NCBI GenBank assembly: GCA_017395045.1
Contig: JAFPWG010000015.1
Coordinates: 1 to 64,000, forward strand
Length of the DNA: 64,000 bases
Direction of reading: 5' to 3'
Source of the DNA: Bacteroidales bacterium
Lineage (GTDB): Bacteria; Bacteroidota; Bacteroidia; Bacteroidales; UBA932
In this document: positions 18,648-27,577 of the stretch, piece by piece
How positions within the stretch are numbered: position 1 is the first letter of the stretch
Layout: each line of letters opens with the position of its first letter
Notes under the pieces: generated by a model
What the model was told of the DNA's origin: nothing
The model's database searches: none
Seen by the model: only the letters and a program-made list of their open reading frames with translations
Made by a program: the position numbers and the translations under genes

Positions 18648-20645
18648 ATGAGACAGCATATTTTCCTATTTGCAGCCATGGCTCTGACAATGACAGCCTG
18701 CGGCCCCAAGGCCGGAAAGATTTTCAACGAAGAGTGGAACACGCCTTACGGAACGGCTCCGTTCAGCCAGATCACCGAGGCGGACTTTGTGCCCGCCATC
18801 AAGGCCGGCATCGAGGCCCAGAAGGCCGAGGTCCGGGCGATCGTGAACAATCCGGACGCTCCCACGTTCGAGAACACGATCGCGGCCTATGAACTCTCCG
18901 GCGAGCTTCTCGCAAGGGCTTCCGGCGTGTTCTTCAATCTGTCCGAGTCCGATTCCACCCCCGAAATGCAGAAGATCGAAGAGGAGATCACCCCGCTGGT
19001 AACCGCGGCCTCCGACGAGATCTTCATGGACGACGCCTTCTTCGCCCGTGTGAAAGCCGTGTATGACAATATGGACGGCCTGGACCGTGAGCAGCAGATG
19101 GTCGTGAAGAAGCTTTATGACCGCTTCGTCCGCAACGGTGTGGCCCTGGACGAGGCCGGAAAGGCCCGTTTCGCGGAGATCAACAGCCGCCTGGCAACCC
19201 TCAGCCAGAAGTTCGGCCAGAACCTCCTGGCGGAGAACAATGCCTTCAAGGAGGCCATCGGCGTGACCGTGTCCGCATATCCCGACTTCATGACCACCTG
19301 CGAGGACCGCTCTCTCCGCGAGAAGGCTTTCAAGGCCTACTCCAGCCGTTGCAACAACGGGGGAGAGCACGACAACAACGCCATCGTCCTGGAGATCATG
19401 AAACTCCGGACGGAGAAGGCCAACCTGCTGGGTTACAAGACTTCCGCCGAGTATCTCCTTGCCGACAAGATGGCCGGCGACCCGGCCACGGTGGATGCCT
19501 TCCTGCAGCCCATCATGGACGCGTCCATGCGCAAGGCCAAGGAAGAGATCGCCGACATGGAGGCCGTCGCAGGTCACAAGATCGAGCCTTGGGACTGGTT
19601 CTACTATGCCGAGAAGGTCCGTGCTTTGAAGTACGACCTGGACGAGTCCCTCACCAAGCCGTATTTTACGGCTGACAGCGTATCCAAGGGCGTATTCTAC
19701 GCGGCTGAGAAGGTATATGGCATCCATGTCGAGCCTGCGCCCGAGGTGGAGGTGTACAACCCGGTGGCCAAGGCCTACAAACTCACCGATGCCGACGGCT
19801 CCCTCCTGGGCATCTTCTACCAGGACTGGTTCACCCGCGATACCAAGCGCGGAGGGGCCTGGATGAACAACTTCCGCGACCAGTACGTGAAGGACGGCGT
19901 AGACATCCGTCCGGTCATCGTGAACGTGTGCAACTTCCCTCCGGCCACGGAGGAGGCTCCGTCCATGCTGTCCATCGACAATGTGCAAACGGCCTTCCAC
20001 GAGTTCGGCCACGCCCTGCACGGCTTCCTGACGAAGTGCCGCTACGCCGAAGTGAGCGGAACCGGGGTCACCCGCGATTTCGTGGAGATGTTCTCCCAGT
20101 TCAACGAGAACTTCGCCTTCGAGCCGGAGATCCTGGCCGTCTATGCCAAGGATTACCGTACCGGTGAAACCATCCCGGCGGAACTGGTGGAGAAAATCGG
20201 CAAGTCCCTGAAATTCAACCAGGGATTCACCACGGGAGAGCTTTGCGCCGCCTCCATCCTGGACATGAAGTGGCACGAGCTTACGGCCGAGGATCTGGAG
20301 AAATTCACGGACGCCCAGTCCATCCGCGATTTCGAGACGAAGGTCTGCGGGGAGATGGGTCTCATCGACGAGATCATCCCTCGTTACCGCACGACCTATT
20401 TCAACCACATCTTCAACAGCGGCTACAGCGCCGGTTATTACAGCTACCTGTGGTCCGAGGTGCTGGATGTGGATGCGTGGGAGAAATTCAAGGCTGACGG
20501 CGTATTCAATCCCGCCACGGCCAAGGCGTTCCGGGAAACCTTCCTGGAGCGGGGCGGCAGTGAAGAACCCATGACGCTCTTCCGTTCCTTCCGCGGTGCC
20601 GATCCCGATCCGGCGGCCCTCCTCCGCGCCCGCGGACTGGAGTAA
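18648..20645 (+). CDS. dcp: M3-family dipeptidyl carboxypeptidase, lipoprotein
   Basis: 665 residues, close to the 680 of Escherichia coli Dcp. The zinc site is HEFGHALHG with His 451, Glu 452 and His 455. The third ligand Glu lies in the SGTGVTRDFVEMFSQ segment, which matches Dcp more closely than oligopeptidase A. An N-terminal lipobox (TACGPK) indicates export and lipid anchoring. The enzyme removes C-terminal dipeptides from peptides. It is the last gene of the plus-strand run, 7 bp after the DUF5689 gene. It converges with the minus-strand oxidoreductase, with 8 bp between the stop codons and no obvious terminator. Its link to the nuclease genes may be nutritional or only positional. Confidence 0.9.
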   Translation: MRQHIFLFAAMALTMTACGPKAGKIFNEEWNTPYGTAPFSQITEADFVPAIKAGIEAQKAEVRAIVNNPDAPTFENTIAAYELSGELLARASGVFFNLSESDSTPEMQKIEEEITPLVTAASDEIFMDDAFFARVKAVYDNMDGLDREQQMVVKKLYDRFVRNGVALDEAGKARFAEINSRLATLSQKFGQNLLAENNAFKEAIGVTVSAYPDFMTTCEDRSLREKAFKAYSSRCNNGGEHDNNAIVLEIMKLRTEKANLLGYKTSAEYLLADKMAGDPATVDAFLQPIMDASMRKAKEEIADMEAVAGHKIEPWDWFYYAEKVRALKYDLDESLTKPYFTADSVSKGVFYAAEKVYGIHVEPAPEVEVYNPVAKAYKLTDADGSLLGIFYQDWFTRDTKRGGAWMNNFRDQYVKDGVDIRPVIVNVCNFPPATEEAPSMLSIDNVQTAFHEFGHALHGFLTKCRYAEVSGTGVTRDFVEMFSQFNENFAFEPEILAVYAKDYRTGETIPAELVEKIGKSLKFNQGFTTGELCAASILDMKWHELTAEDLEKFTDAQSIRDFETKVCGEMGLIDEIIPRYRTTYFNHIFNSGYSAGYYSYLWSEVLDVDAWEKFKADGVFNPATAKAFRETFLERGGSEEPMTLFRSFRGADPDPAALLRARGLE

Positions 20646-20653
20646 AACGCCGG

Positions 20654-21805
20654 CTACCGGGCCAGGAAACAGATCCGGTGGGCCTCCCGGGTGACGGAAA
20701 GCGGCACGGCCGTGGGATGTCCGGTGCGGAGGGAGTCGATGAAATCCTCTATGAGGAAGCGGTCGGCCCCTGCGTGAAGCGGAAGGTCCAGCAAGGAGGA
20801 ATAATCCTCCACCCTGCCATTGACTTCGAGCGTTGTCCCCAGCGCTCGAAGTTTTCCTTTTGACCCCTGGATGATGGTCCGGCGTCCCTCGTCCAGGGAT
20901 ACGCCGTCCAGCCGCATCGTCAGGCGGATTCCATTGTCCAGGAGGACCCGGACTTCCTGGATGTCGTTCACGTCGTTGTCGCAGTGGTAGACACAACGGC
21001 CGTATCGGCCTGCTACCAGTTCTTCTTCAATGACGTCGTCCAGCGTTTTTCCTTCCGGGACATCGAAACCGGCCACCCAGGCATGCTGGTCGCGGTACAG
21101 TCTGACGGCGGAATAGGGACAGTCCACGGAACAGTCCAGGCATCGTCTGGCCGCCTGCGGGGGAGCACAGTCCGGGCGGAATCTGGTCAATCCGCCTTCC
21201 GACGTCACTTCCAGGGCCTTCCCCCCTGTCAGCCAGAGCAGGAAATCGGTGTCGTGGCTGCATTTGGACAGGAAGATGGGACCGGAGAGGTCCTTCCGGG
21301 ACCATAGGCCGCGGACGAATGTATGTCCCATCCGGTCCGGGCCGATGGCTTCCGTATGGTCGATGGACAGGACCTGCCCGATCTCCCCGCTGTCCACGAT
21401 TTCCTTGATCCTTCGGAAATACGGGTGATACCGCATGACCAGGCACACGGATACCGGGATGCCCGTCTGCTTCGAAGCCTCCAGCATGCTGTCCAGTTCC
21501 TCCTGCGTCGATGCGGCCGGCTTTTCAACCAGCACGGGATATCCCGCCCGGATGGCGGACAAGGTCTCGGAGAAGTGCAGCTGGTCCGGGGTCGCGATGA
21601 TGATGCCGTCCACGGCCCTCTTCTCAGAGAAGAAGGACGCCGTATCGGAGAAGCAGGCGCTCTGCGGAACCCGGTACCGTTCTGCGGCCTGGGTGAGCCG
21701 GATCGGGTCCGAATCGACCAGGAAGGCGACCCTGGCATCCTGCGGCAGGCAGGACAGGTACTTCCCGGCCCGGTTTCCAATCCCTATGACGGCGATGTTG
21801 ACCAT
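20654..21805 (-). CDS. Gfo/Idh/MocA-family oxidoreductase
   Basis: 383 residues. An N-terminal Rossmann fold (IAVIGIGNRAGKYL) and the VEKPAA motif carrying the catalytic Lys identify the family, whose members oxidise or reduce sugars with NAD(P). A cysteine cluster (RCLDCSVDCPYSA, about residues 200-215) is typical of one subgroup and may be structural or metal binding. It is the last gene of the minus-strand set GH92, ROK kinase, mannose-6-phosphate isomerase, oxidoreductase, 17 bp after manA. A role in handling an amino sugar or other monosaccharide from N-glycans is likely but not specific. There is no signal peptide, so it is cytosolic. Confidence 0.85.
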   Translation of the reverse strand: MVNIAVIGIGNRAGKYLSCLPQDARVAFLVDSDPIRLTQAAERYRVPQSACFSDTASFFSEKRAVDGIIIATPDQLHFSETLSAIRAGYPVLVEKPAASTQEELDSMLEASKQTGIPVSVCLVMRYHPYFRRIKEIVDSGEIGQVLSIDHTEAIGPDRMGHTFVRGLWSRKDLSGPIFLSKCSHDTDFLLWLTGGKALEVTSEGGLTRFRPDCAPPQAARRCLDCSVDCPYSAVRLYRDQHAWVAGFDVPEGKTLDDVIEEELVAGRYGRCVYHCDNDVNDIQEVRVLLDNGIRLTMRLDGVSLDEGRRTIIQGSKGKLRALGTTLEVNGRVEDYSSLLDLPLHAGADRFLIEDFIDSLRTGHPTAVPLSVTREAHRICFLAR

Positions 21806-21822
21806 GGAGACTTCGGTCTGCG

Positions 21823-22839
21823 TTAGCGGATATAGCTTGTGAGGACTTTCATTCCTCCTTCGGCCGGCGAAAGGGCGATGCCGACGGAAGAGGCGGGGAT
21901 CAGGACAGTTTCGCCCTGTCTGAGGGTCGTGCGGTGGCCCTTGGTGGGCCCGCGTCGGCCTTCTTCGTCAAAGACGGGTTCGGAATCCGTCAGCGTTCCG
22001 GAGCCGGAGATGCACATCACGATGAGGAACGAGTCGATGCACGAAAGGTCCTTCGTGACCTTTTTGTCCAGGTCGTAGAGGCTGGTAGTGAAGTACTTGC
22101 AGGAGACAAGCACATTCTCTTCGTCCTTGACGGGTGAATACTGCGTCCGATAGTCCGGGTAAACCTTATAGTCGATGGCCTCTTTGGCGAGCTCCGTGTG
22201 AAGCTCGCGCGGCTTGCCGTCCAGCCCCACACGGCCGTAGTCGTAGATGCGGTAGGTGAGGTCGGAGGTTTGCTGGATTTCGGAGATGAAGCAGCCGCTG
22301 CAGATGGCGTGGATGCGCCCGGCAGGCAGGAAGAACACGTCGCCGGGATGCACTTCGTGGCGGGCCAGCACGTCGATGATGGTATCGTCGGCGATGCGCC
22401 TTTCATACTCTTCCGGCGTGATTTCCCGGGACAGGCCCGAATACAGGCAGGCACCCGGTTCCGCATCCACCACGTACCACATCTCTGTCTTGCCGTTGGG
22501 CTCCCCGTGCCTGCGCCGGGCCATGGCGTCGTCGGGATGGACCTGGATGGACAGGTCGTCCCGGGCGTCGATGAACTTGACGAGGAGGGGGAACTCGTCT
22601 CCCATGCGGGCATACACGTGCTCTCCCACGAGCCGGCCCTTATACTGCCGGACAAGGTCCGTGAGGTTCCGGCCCCTCAGGGCGCCGTTCGTGACTACGG
22701 ATTCGTGTCCGGGGACGTCGGACACTTCCCAGCTTTCGCCGATCAGGTCATGTTCGCCGGCCAGGCCCTTGTACCGGCCGATCTTGTTTCCGCCCCAGAC
22801 CATCGTCCGGAGGAAAGGCTTGAATTTCAGCGGATACAT
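21823..22839 (-). CDS. manA: Mannose-6-phosphate isomerase, class I
   Basis: 338-residue cytosolic enzyme converting mannose 6-phosphate to fructose 6-phosphate. The cupin zinc ligands are visible in IQVHPDD (Gln, His), KTEMWYVVD (Glu) and AGRIHAICSG (His). The N-terminal FLRTMVWGGNKIG is typical of the short bacterial class. It starts 3 bp after the ROK kinase stop. The pair would convert mannose released by the GH92 and GH125 enzymes into a glycolytic intermediate, which strongly supports mannose-rich glycans as the substrate of this locus. Confidence 0.94.
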   Translation of the reverse strand: MYPLKFKPFLRTMVWGGNKIGRYKGLAGEHDLIGESWEVSDVPGHESVVTNGALRGRNLTDLVRQYKGRLVGEHVYARMGDEFPLLVKFIDARDDLSIQVHPDDAMARRRHGEPNGKTEMWYVVDAEPGACLYSGLSREITPEEYERRIADDTIIDVLARHEVHPGDVFFLPAGRIHAICSGCFISEIQQTSDLTYRIYDYGRVGLDGKPRELHTELAKEAIDYKVYPDYRTQYSPVKDEENVLVSCKYFTTSLYDLDKKVTKDLSCIDSFLIVMCISGSGTLTDSEPVFDEEGRRGPTKGHRTTLRQGETVLIPASSVGIALSPAEGGMKVLTSYIR

Positions 22840-22842
22840 GGG

Positions 22843-23949
22843 CTATGCGTCCAATTGCGCCAGGGCGAAGTCGTAGGCGCCCACGGAGATGGCCTTGGAG
22901 GCGCCGATCTTGGAAATCATCACGCCGATGCGTTTCTGCGGGTCATAGGTGACGGTCCTGTCGGAGCCGTACACCTGCAGCTCGCGGGCGCTGCCTTTGG
23001 CGAAGGCGGCGAATTCGGCCTCGTCGTCCAGGTTGTACACCTTCATCTGCACCTTGGCGAGCGTATCGCCGGACAGGGTGCGCACCGTACCGCGGAGAGC
23101 GTCCAACAGGCTGGGCATGAAGTACTTCTTGGAGGCGGTAATGCCGCCGCCGATGACGATGAGTCCGTCCATCAGCTGTGCGGCGACGGCCATTGCGTCG
23201 CCCGCGACGGTGCCCATCTCCGCGAAGGCGGCCCGGGCGGCGTCCGGATTGCCCGGCCGCGTCCCTTCCGCGATGTCGAAGATGTCCTTCGGAGTCAGCA
23301 GCGGATCGTTGTCTCCCGACCGCTCGCCATAGACGCGCTTGACGGCCCGGATGGCCACACCGTCCTCCACGATGACGTCGCGGATGCGGCTGTGCGGCAG
23401 GCAGTAGGTCTCCACGCAGGAGTTGTCGCCCCGGTTCAGCCGGCCGTTTATGACGCAGCCGATACCGAAGCCCGTCCCGAACGTATATCCGATGAGGTTC
23501 CGGTACCGCTTGGCGCTGCCGAGGGCCTTCAGCCGCTCGTTGATTTCCGGCAGGGCTCCGCCGAGGGCTTCGCCGAAGGCGTACAGGTCGCCGTCGTTGT
23601 TGATGAACACGGGAATGCCGAACTTTTCCTGGAGGAACGGACCCAGCGCCACGCCGTCGCGGAAGGACGGGAAGTTCGGGAGGTATCCGCCGATGATGCC
23701 GTTCGGATAGTCGGCCGGCCCCGGGAAGGCGAAGCTGATGGCGACCGGTTTTTCTCCGCCGAGGGTGTTCATGACGGACTCGAACCCGAGGACCATGGTC
23801 TTCAGGCACAGGTCCAGGTCGTTGGCGTTGGACGGGAGCGTGATCGGCTCTCCGACATATTGCTCCCCGCGCATCGCGCCGAACACCATGTTGGTACCGC
23901 CGGCGTCCAGGGTGAGGACGATTCTGGAATCGTTGGAATAATTGCCCAT
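22843..23949 (-). CDS. ROK-family sugar kinase-like protein (atypical)
   Basis: 368 residues. The N-terminal phosphate-binding motif DAGGTNMVFGA, the sugar/ATP motif AFPGPADYPNG, the NNDGDLYAFGEA segment and the late adenosine motif IVIGGGITASKKY all fit the ROK/sugar-kinase fold. The usual ROK zinc site (GHxxx then CxCGxxGCxE) is absent: after GTGFGIGCVINGRLNRG the chain reads DNSCVETYCLPHSR instead. It may be a mannose or N-acetylglucosamine kinase, since it sits directly upstream of manA in the same operon (GH92, ROK, manA, oxidoreductase). Substrate assignment is inference from that context. Confidence 0.8.
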   Translation of the reverse strand: MGNYSNDSRIVLTLDAGGTNMVFGAMRGEQYVGEPITLPSNANDLDLCLKTMVLGFESVMNTLGGEKPVAISFAFPGPADYPNGIIGGYLPNFPSFRDGVALGPFLQEKFGIPVFINNDGDLYAFGEALGGALPEINERLKALGSAKRYRNLIGYTFGTGFGIGCVINGRLNRGDNSCVETYCLPHSRIRDVIVEDGVAIRAVKRVYGERSGDNDPLLTPKDIFDIAEGTRPGNPDAARAAFAEMGTVAGDAMAVAAQLMDGLIVIGGGITASKKYFMPSLLDALRGTVRTLSGDTLAKVQMKVYNLDDEAEFAAFAKGSARELQVYGSDRTVTYDPQKRIGVMISKIGASKAISVGAYDFALAQLDA

Positions 23950-23957
23950 AAATTGTA

Positions 23958-26174
23958 TTATTTGCCCATCGTGAACTCCAGCTTGCCGCCGGCGACGATG
24001 TCTTTGTATTCGATATAGGGAAGGTCATATGGCTTGCCGTTCAGTTTTACGCCGCGGATGTAGGGTTTCTCTTCGGAAAGGCCCCTGGCCGTAACGGTGA
24101 ACGTGCCGCCGGCGACCTTCACGACCGCTTTCGGGAGGTTCGGGGCGCCGAACCAGAAGCGGGGGCAGGCAGGCTCCACCTGATAGAACCCGAGGGAGGA
24201 GAGCACGTACCAGGCACTCATCTGGCCTACGTCCTCATTGCCCGCAAGGCCTTCTACGTCGTTGAAATACATCTCCTTGTACACCTGGCGCAGGCGGTCA
24301 GCCGCCTTTTCGGGCTCTCCGAGCATGGAGTACAGGTAGATGGTATGGTGCCCCGGCTCGTTCCCGTGGGCATACTGGCCGATGAGGCCGGAGATGTCGG
24401 GGGACGCATTCTCGCCCTCCACGTGGTCCGGAGCTTCGAACAGGCCGTCAAGCTTGGCGAGGGTAGCTTCACGCGATCCGAACAGCTCCACCAGTCCATC
24501 CACGTCGTGAGGGACCAGCCAGATGTACTGCCAGCCGGTTCCCTCGGTGTAGTCGGACGTCTCGTGGCGGGAATAGATCGGGTCGAAGGGCTCGGTGAAG
24601 GAACCATCGACCTTGCGGCCGCGCATGAACTGCAGCTCCGGGTCCCAGAAATGGCGGTAGGAGCGGCTCCGGTCGCGATAGACGGCCGCCACGGCGTCGT
24701 TGCCCAGGAATGCGGCGGCATTGGACAGGGCCCCGTCGGCGATGGCGTATTCCATGTCGTTGGCGACGGATTCCCGGTACAGGTCGGCCGGGATGAAACC
24801 GTATTCCATCCGGAGGTCCTGGCCGCGGTCGGGCCGGGTGGCGGTCATCGTCATCGCATTGATTATCTGTTCCTTCGTGAGCCCGGCATCGAAGCCCTTG
24901 ACGATGTTGTCGGCAAAGGCGATGAGGCCCGGATTGCCTACCATGCAGTCGGTCTCGTTGCCCATCAGGTGCCAGACCGGCAGGTCGCCCTGCTGCTCGT
25001 AGATGTGGTAGAACGTGGCCGTGACGTCGTTGCAGCGCTCCGGATGGATCACCGTCATCAGCGGCATCGCGGCACGGTAGGTGTCCCACAGGGAGAAGGT
25101 CGTATAGTTCTGGAAGTCGCCCGGACGGACGACATCGTCGGCTCCGCGGTACTGTCCGTCCACGTCATTGAAAACGGAGGGAGCTATCATCGTGTGGTAC
25201 AGGGCGGTGTAGAAAACGGTTCTGGCGTCGGCGTCGAGGCCGGAGACGGCCACCTTGCCCAGTTCCTTGTTCCAGGCTGCGCGGGCATCGGCCTTCACGG
25301 CTTCGAAGTCCCAGCCGGGGAGTTCCGCGGCCATGTTGGCCCTGGCCCCCTCGATGGAGACGGGGGAGAGGGCGACCTTTACGAGAACCTGCTCGTTCTC
25401 AACGGTTTCGCCCAGGGTGTAATAACCATAAACGGGCTTGCGGACTCGTCCGCGTTCGCTGTCGTTGTTCGGATTCTCCGCGACGGAGAACTGGGTGGAA
25501 GGCCGGGAGAATTCGGCCCAGAAGAACACTTTCTGGTTCCGGGCCCATCCCGTCGAGAAGCGATAGCCGCCGATGGCCTTCACGTGTCCGTCCGCGTTCT
25601 TTACGACCTCGAATCCGGCGTCGGTCACATCGTCCCAGCATCCGCCGTTCTCCAGGTCGAAGACGAGGTTCGCGTTGTCCGAAGCCGGGAACGTATATCG
25701 ATGGAAGCCCACGCGGGCGGTGGCGGTCATTTCCGCCGTGATGCCGTATCGTTCCAGGGGAACGCTGTAGTAACCGGGTTCGCAGACCTCTTTCGTGCGG
25801 TCCGCATAGGACCAGGCACCGGAACCGGGGCGGTCTTCGGAACCGCGTTCCGGCGTCGTGGGGCCGGTCGTGGGCATCACCGTCACATCGAACAGGTCGC
25901 CGATGCCGGTTCCGCTCAGGTGCGTGTGGCTGAAGCCGATGACGGTGCGGTCGCTGTCATGGTAGCCGGAGCACCAGTCCCAGCTTTGCGGGATGCTGGT
26001 CGGGCCCAGCTGGACGAAGCCGAAAGGCACGTTCGCGCCCACGAAAACGTGGCCGTGGCCACCGGCCCCGATCTTCGGGTTCACGAATGCGGCGTAGTCT
26101 TCGACCGGGGTGGTTGAATGGCATGCTGCCAGGATGGCTGACGCTAGGGCGAGAATGAGAGGGCGGGGTTTCAT
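23958..26174 (-). CDS. GH92 alpha-mannosidase, lipoprotein
   Basis: 738 residues. Lipobox LAAC (Cys about 19). GH92 enzymes are calcium-dependent exo-alpha-mannosidases acting on N-glycans and mannans. Signature stretches are NPKIGAGGHGHVFVGANVPF, FSHTHLSGTG, SLWDTYRA, the catalytic-acid motif YAHGNEPGHH (Glu about 606) and the base motif GNEDVGQMSAWYV. An in-frame start at 26189 (MNRNRMKPRP) is also possible. 26174 was chosen because a TTTG promoter core lies only about 12 nt before the upstream ATG. A much longer open frame to 26528 overlaps the GH130 gene in reverse composition and was discarded. First gene of a GH92-ROK-manA-oxidoreductase operon (8-bp gap to ROK). Confidence 0.9.
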   Translation of the reverse strand: MKPRPLILALASAILAACHSTTPVEDYAAFVNPKIGAGGHGHVFVGANVPFGFVQLGPTSIPQSWDWCSGYHDSDRTVIGFSHTHLSGTGIGDLFDVTVMPTTGPTTPERGSEDRPGSGAWSYADRTKEVCEPGYYSVPLERYGITAEMTATARVGFHRYTFPASDNANLVFDLENGGCWDDVTDAGFEVVKNADGHVKAIGGYRFSTGWARNQKVFFWAEFSRPSTQFSVAENPNNDSERGRVRKPVYGYYTLGETVENEQVLVKVALSPVSIEGARANMAAELPGWDFEAVKADARAAWNKELGKVAVSGLDADARTVFYTALYHTMIAPSVFNDVDGQYRGADDVVRPGDFQNYTTFSLWDTYRAAMPLMTVIHPERCNDVTATFYHIYEQQGDLPVWHLMGNETDCMVGNPGLIAFADNIVKGFDAGLTKEQIINAMTMTATRPDRGQDLRMEYGFIPADLYRESVANDMEYAIADGALSNAAAFLGNDAVAAVYRDRSRSYRHFWDPELQFMRGRKVDGSFTEPFDPIYSRHETSDYTEGTGWQYIWLVPHDVDGLVELFGSREATLAKLDGLFEAPDHVEGENASPDISGLIGQYAHGNEPGHHTIYLYSMLGEPEKAADRLRQVYKEMYFNDVEGLAGNEDVGQMSAWYVLSSLGFYQVEPACPRFWFGAPNLPKAVVKVAGGTFTVTARGLSEEKPYIRGVKLNGKPYDLPYIEYKDIVAGGKLEFTMGK

Positions 26175-26235
26175 ACGGTTTCGGTTCATCTTGTAAAAAT
26201 ACAAAGAATCCTGTTCTTTTACAAAAGCAAATCTG

Positions 26236-27237
26236 CTACAGGATGTTCGTCCGTTTCGTGAACTCCACAATTTCAGGAATATAGCCGAAGGCAAGGCCGG
26301 TAACGGTGTCGGCGCAGCCATAGTAGACGGCGATGCGGCCGGTCTTCGGATCGTGGAGGGCGGCGCAAGGGAAGGTAACGCTGGGTACGTCACCCACGAG
26401 CTCGTAGTACTCGCGCGGGCTGATGAGGTACTGGCCGCTGCGGGCGAGGACCTTCCAGGGCTTTTCGAGATCCAGCAGGGCGCTGCCGAACGCATAGACA
26501 TAGCCGTTGCAGGAGCGAAGGACGCCATGATAGAGGAGGAGCCAGCCTTCGGAGGTCTCGATGGGCACGGGACCCGCGCCGATCTTCATGCACTGCCAGG
26601 CGCTCACCTCGAAGGGTGCCGGAGCCATTACGTGCCGATGGTGTCCCCAGAACTCCAGGTCCGGGGATTCGCTGTAAAAGATGTCGCCGAAGGCCGTATG
26701 GCCCGTGTCGGAAGGTCGCGAGAGCATCGCAAACCGGCCGTCGATCTTCTTCGGAAACAGCACACCGTTGCGGTTGTACGGCAGGAAGGCATTCTCCACC
26801 TGGTGGAAGGTCTCGAAATCGTCGGTCCAGGCCACGCCGATGGTGGGCCCGTGATATCCGTTGCACCAGGTTACATAGTAGCGGCCGTCGATCTCCACGA
26901 CGCGCGGGTCATACCCATAGACCCACTCCGCGACCTCGGGGATGTCGCAGGAGAACTTGATTGTCTCCGGCTTGATGTCCCACCGGATGCCGTCCTTGGA
27001 GAAACCCACGTGCAGGGTCATCCTGCGGTTCTTGTCATCGCAGCGGAACACCCCGGCAAACCCGCCCTTGAACGGGACCACCGCACTGTTGAAAATACTG
27101 TTGCTGTCCGGGAGCAAGTCTCTCGGAATCACGGGGTTCTTGCTATAACGCCACAGGACGTCCATGCATCCTGCCGGCCTTTCTTCCCAGGGCATGCCCG
27201 GGAGGGGATTTCCGTAAATATCCATAGTGGACTCCAT
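26236..27237 (-). CDS. GH130 mannosyl phosphorylase (probable Man-GlcNAc phosphorylase)
   Basis: 333 residues. Five-bladed propeller family that phosphorolyses beta-1,4-mannosides to mannose 1-phosphate. Recognised by [39 protein letters not shown], the [13 protein letters not shown] stretch carrying the expected catalytic Asp, and [15 protein letters not shown]. The short length fits the subgroup that includes the N-glycan enzymes acting on beta-Man-1,4-GlcNAc rather than the longer mannosylglucose phosphorylases. It lacks a signal peptide, so it is cytosolic. The start at 27237 ([10 protein letters not shown]) lies downstream of a promoter-like box; 27225 is an alternative. It would act on the disaccharide core left after alpha-mannosidase trimming. 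Confidence 0.87.
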   Translation of the reverse strand: MESTMDIYGNPLPGMPWEERPAGCMDVLWRYSKNPVIPRDLLPDSNSIFNSAVVPFKGGFAGVFRCDDKNRRMTLHVGFSKDGIRWDIKPETIKFSCDIPEVAEWVYGYDPRVVEIDGRYYVTWCNGYHGPTIGVAWTDDFETFHQVENAFLPYNRNGVLFPKKIDGRFAMLSRPSDTGHTAFGDIFYSESPDLEFWGHHRHVMAPAPFEVSAWQCMKIGAGPVPIETSEGWLLLYHGVLRSCNGYVYAFGSALLDLEKPWKVLARSGQYLISPREYYELVGDVPSVTFPCAALHDPKTGRIAVYYGCADTVTGLAFGYIPEIVEFTKRTNIL

Positions 27238-27264
27238 TTTTGTTGATGGTATCAGATTATTATG

Positions 27265-27272
27265 TAAAGATA
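27265..27272 (-). promoter_or_regulatory. -7 box upstream of GH130 gene
   Basis: On the minus strand the sequence reads TATCTTTA, one base from TAnnTTTG. It lies 27 nt before the proposed ATG at 27237. The region is AT-rich compared with the flanking genes. Confidence 0.45.
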
Positions 27273-27321
27273 ACGAAATCCTTCGATTATTAAACCGAAC
27301 AAGCAAGAATCCACGTTCCCA

Positions 27322-27576
27322 GTGTGTAGCAACTTGCGTGAAATCAATTGGCCTGAAGGCGTGACAAGCATTGAGAGGTCGACATTCCTTTATTGTAAGA
27401 ATCTGACGTCGTTTGATTTTCCGGATGGCCTGGAAAACATTGGGGCGGAGGCCTTCGAAGGCACTCCGGACCGTTTCAGGGTTTATATCCCGGCAGATTT
27501 GGTCGATTCTTACAAGGAAAACTGGGCGTGGGAAACCTATGCCGACCGGATCGAAGCCATCCCTGCCGAACCGTAG
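27322..27576 (+). pseudogene. Remnant of a BspA-type leucine-rich-repeat protein (3' end only)
   Basis: 84 codons encode one to two LRR_5 repeats ([37 protein letters not shown]) followed by the ending typical of BspA-like surface proteins ([20 protein letters not shown]...I). There is no signal peptide, and the only possible start is a GTG inside a repeat, so this is the tail of a once longer gene. Its base composition is more AT-rich than its neighbours. It lies on the opposite strand between GH130 and GH92 and ends 1 bp before the convergent GH92 stop. It is probably not translated. A short functional protein cannot be excluded. Confidence 0.7.
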
Positions 27577-27577
27577 T

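Noticed and set aside
26175..26528. Upstream extension of the first GH92 frame
   Set aside because: It is Ser/Ala/Pro-rich shadow sequence overlapping GH130. The lipoprotein signal begins at 26174 (or 26189).
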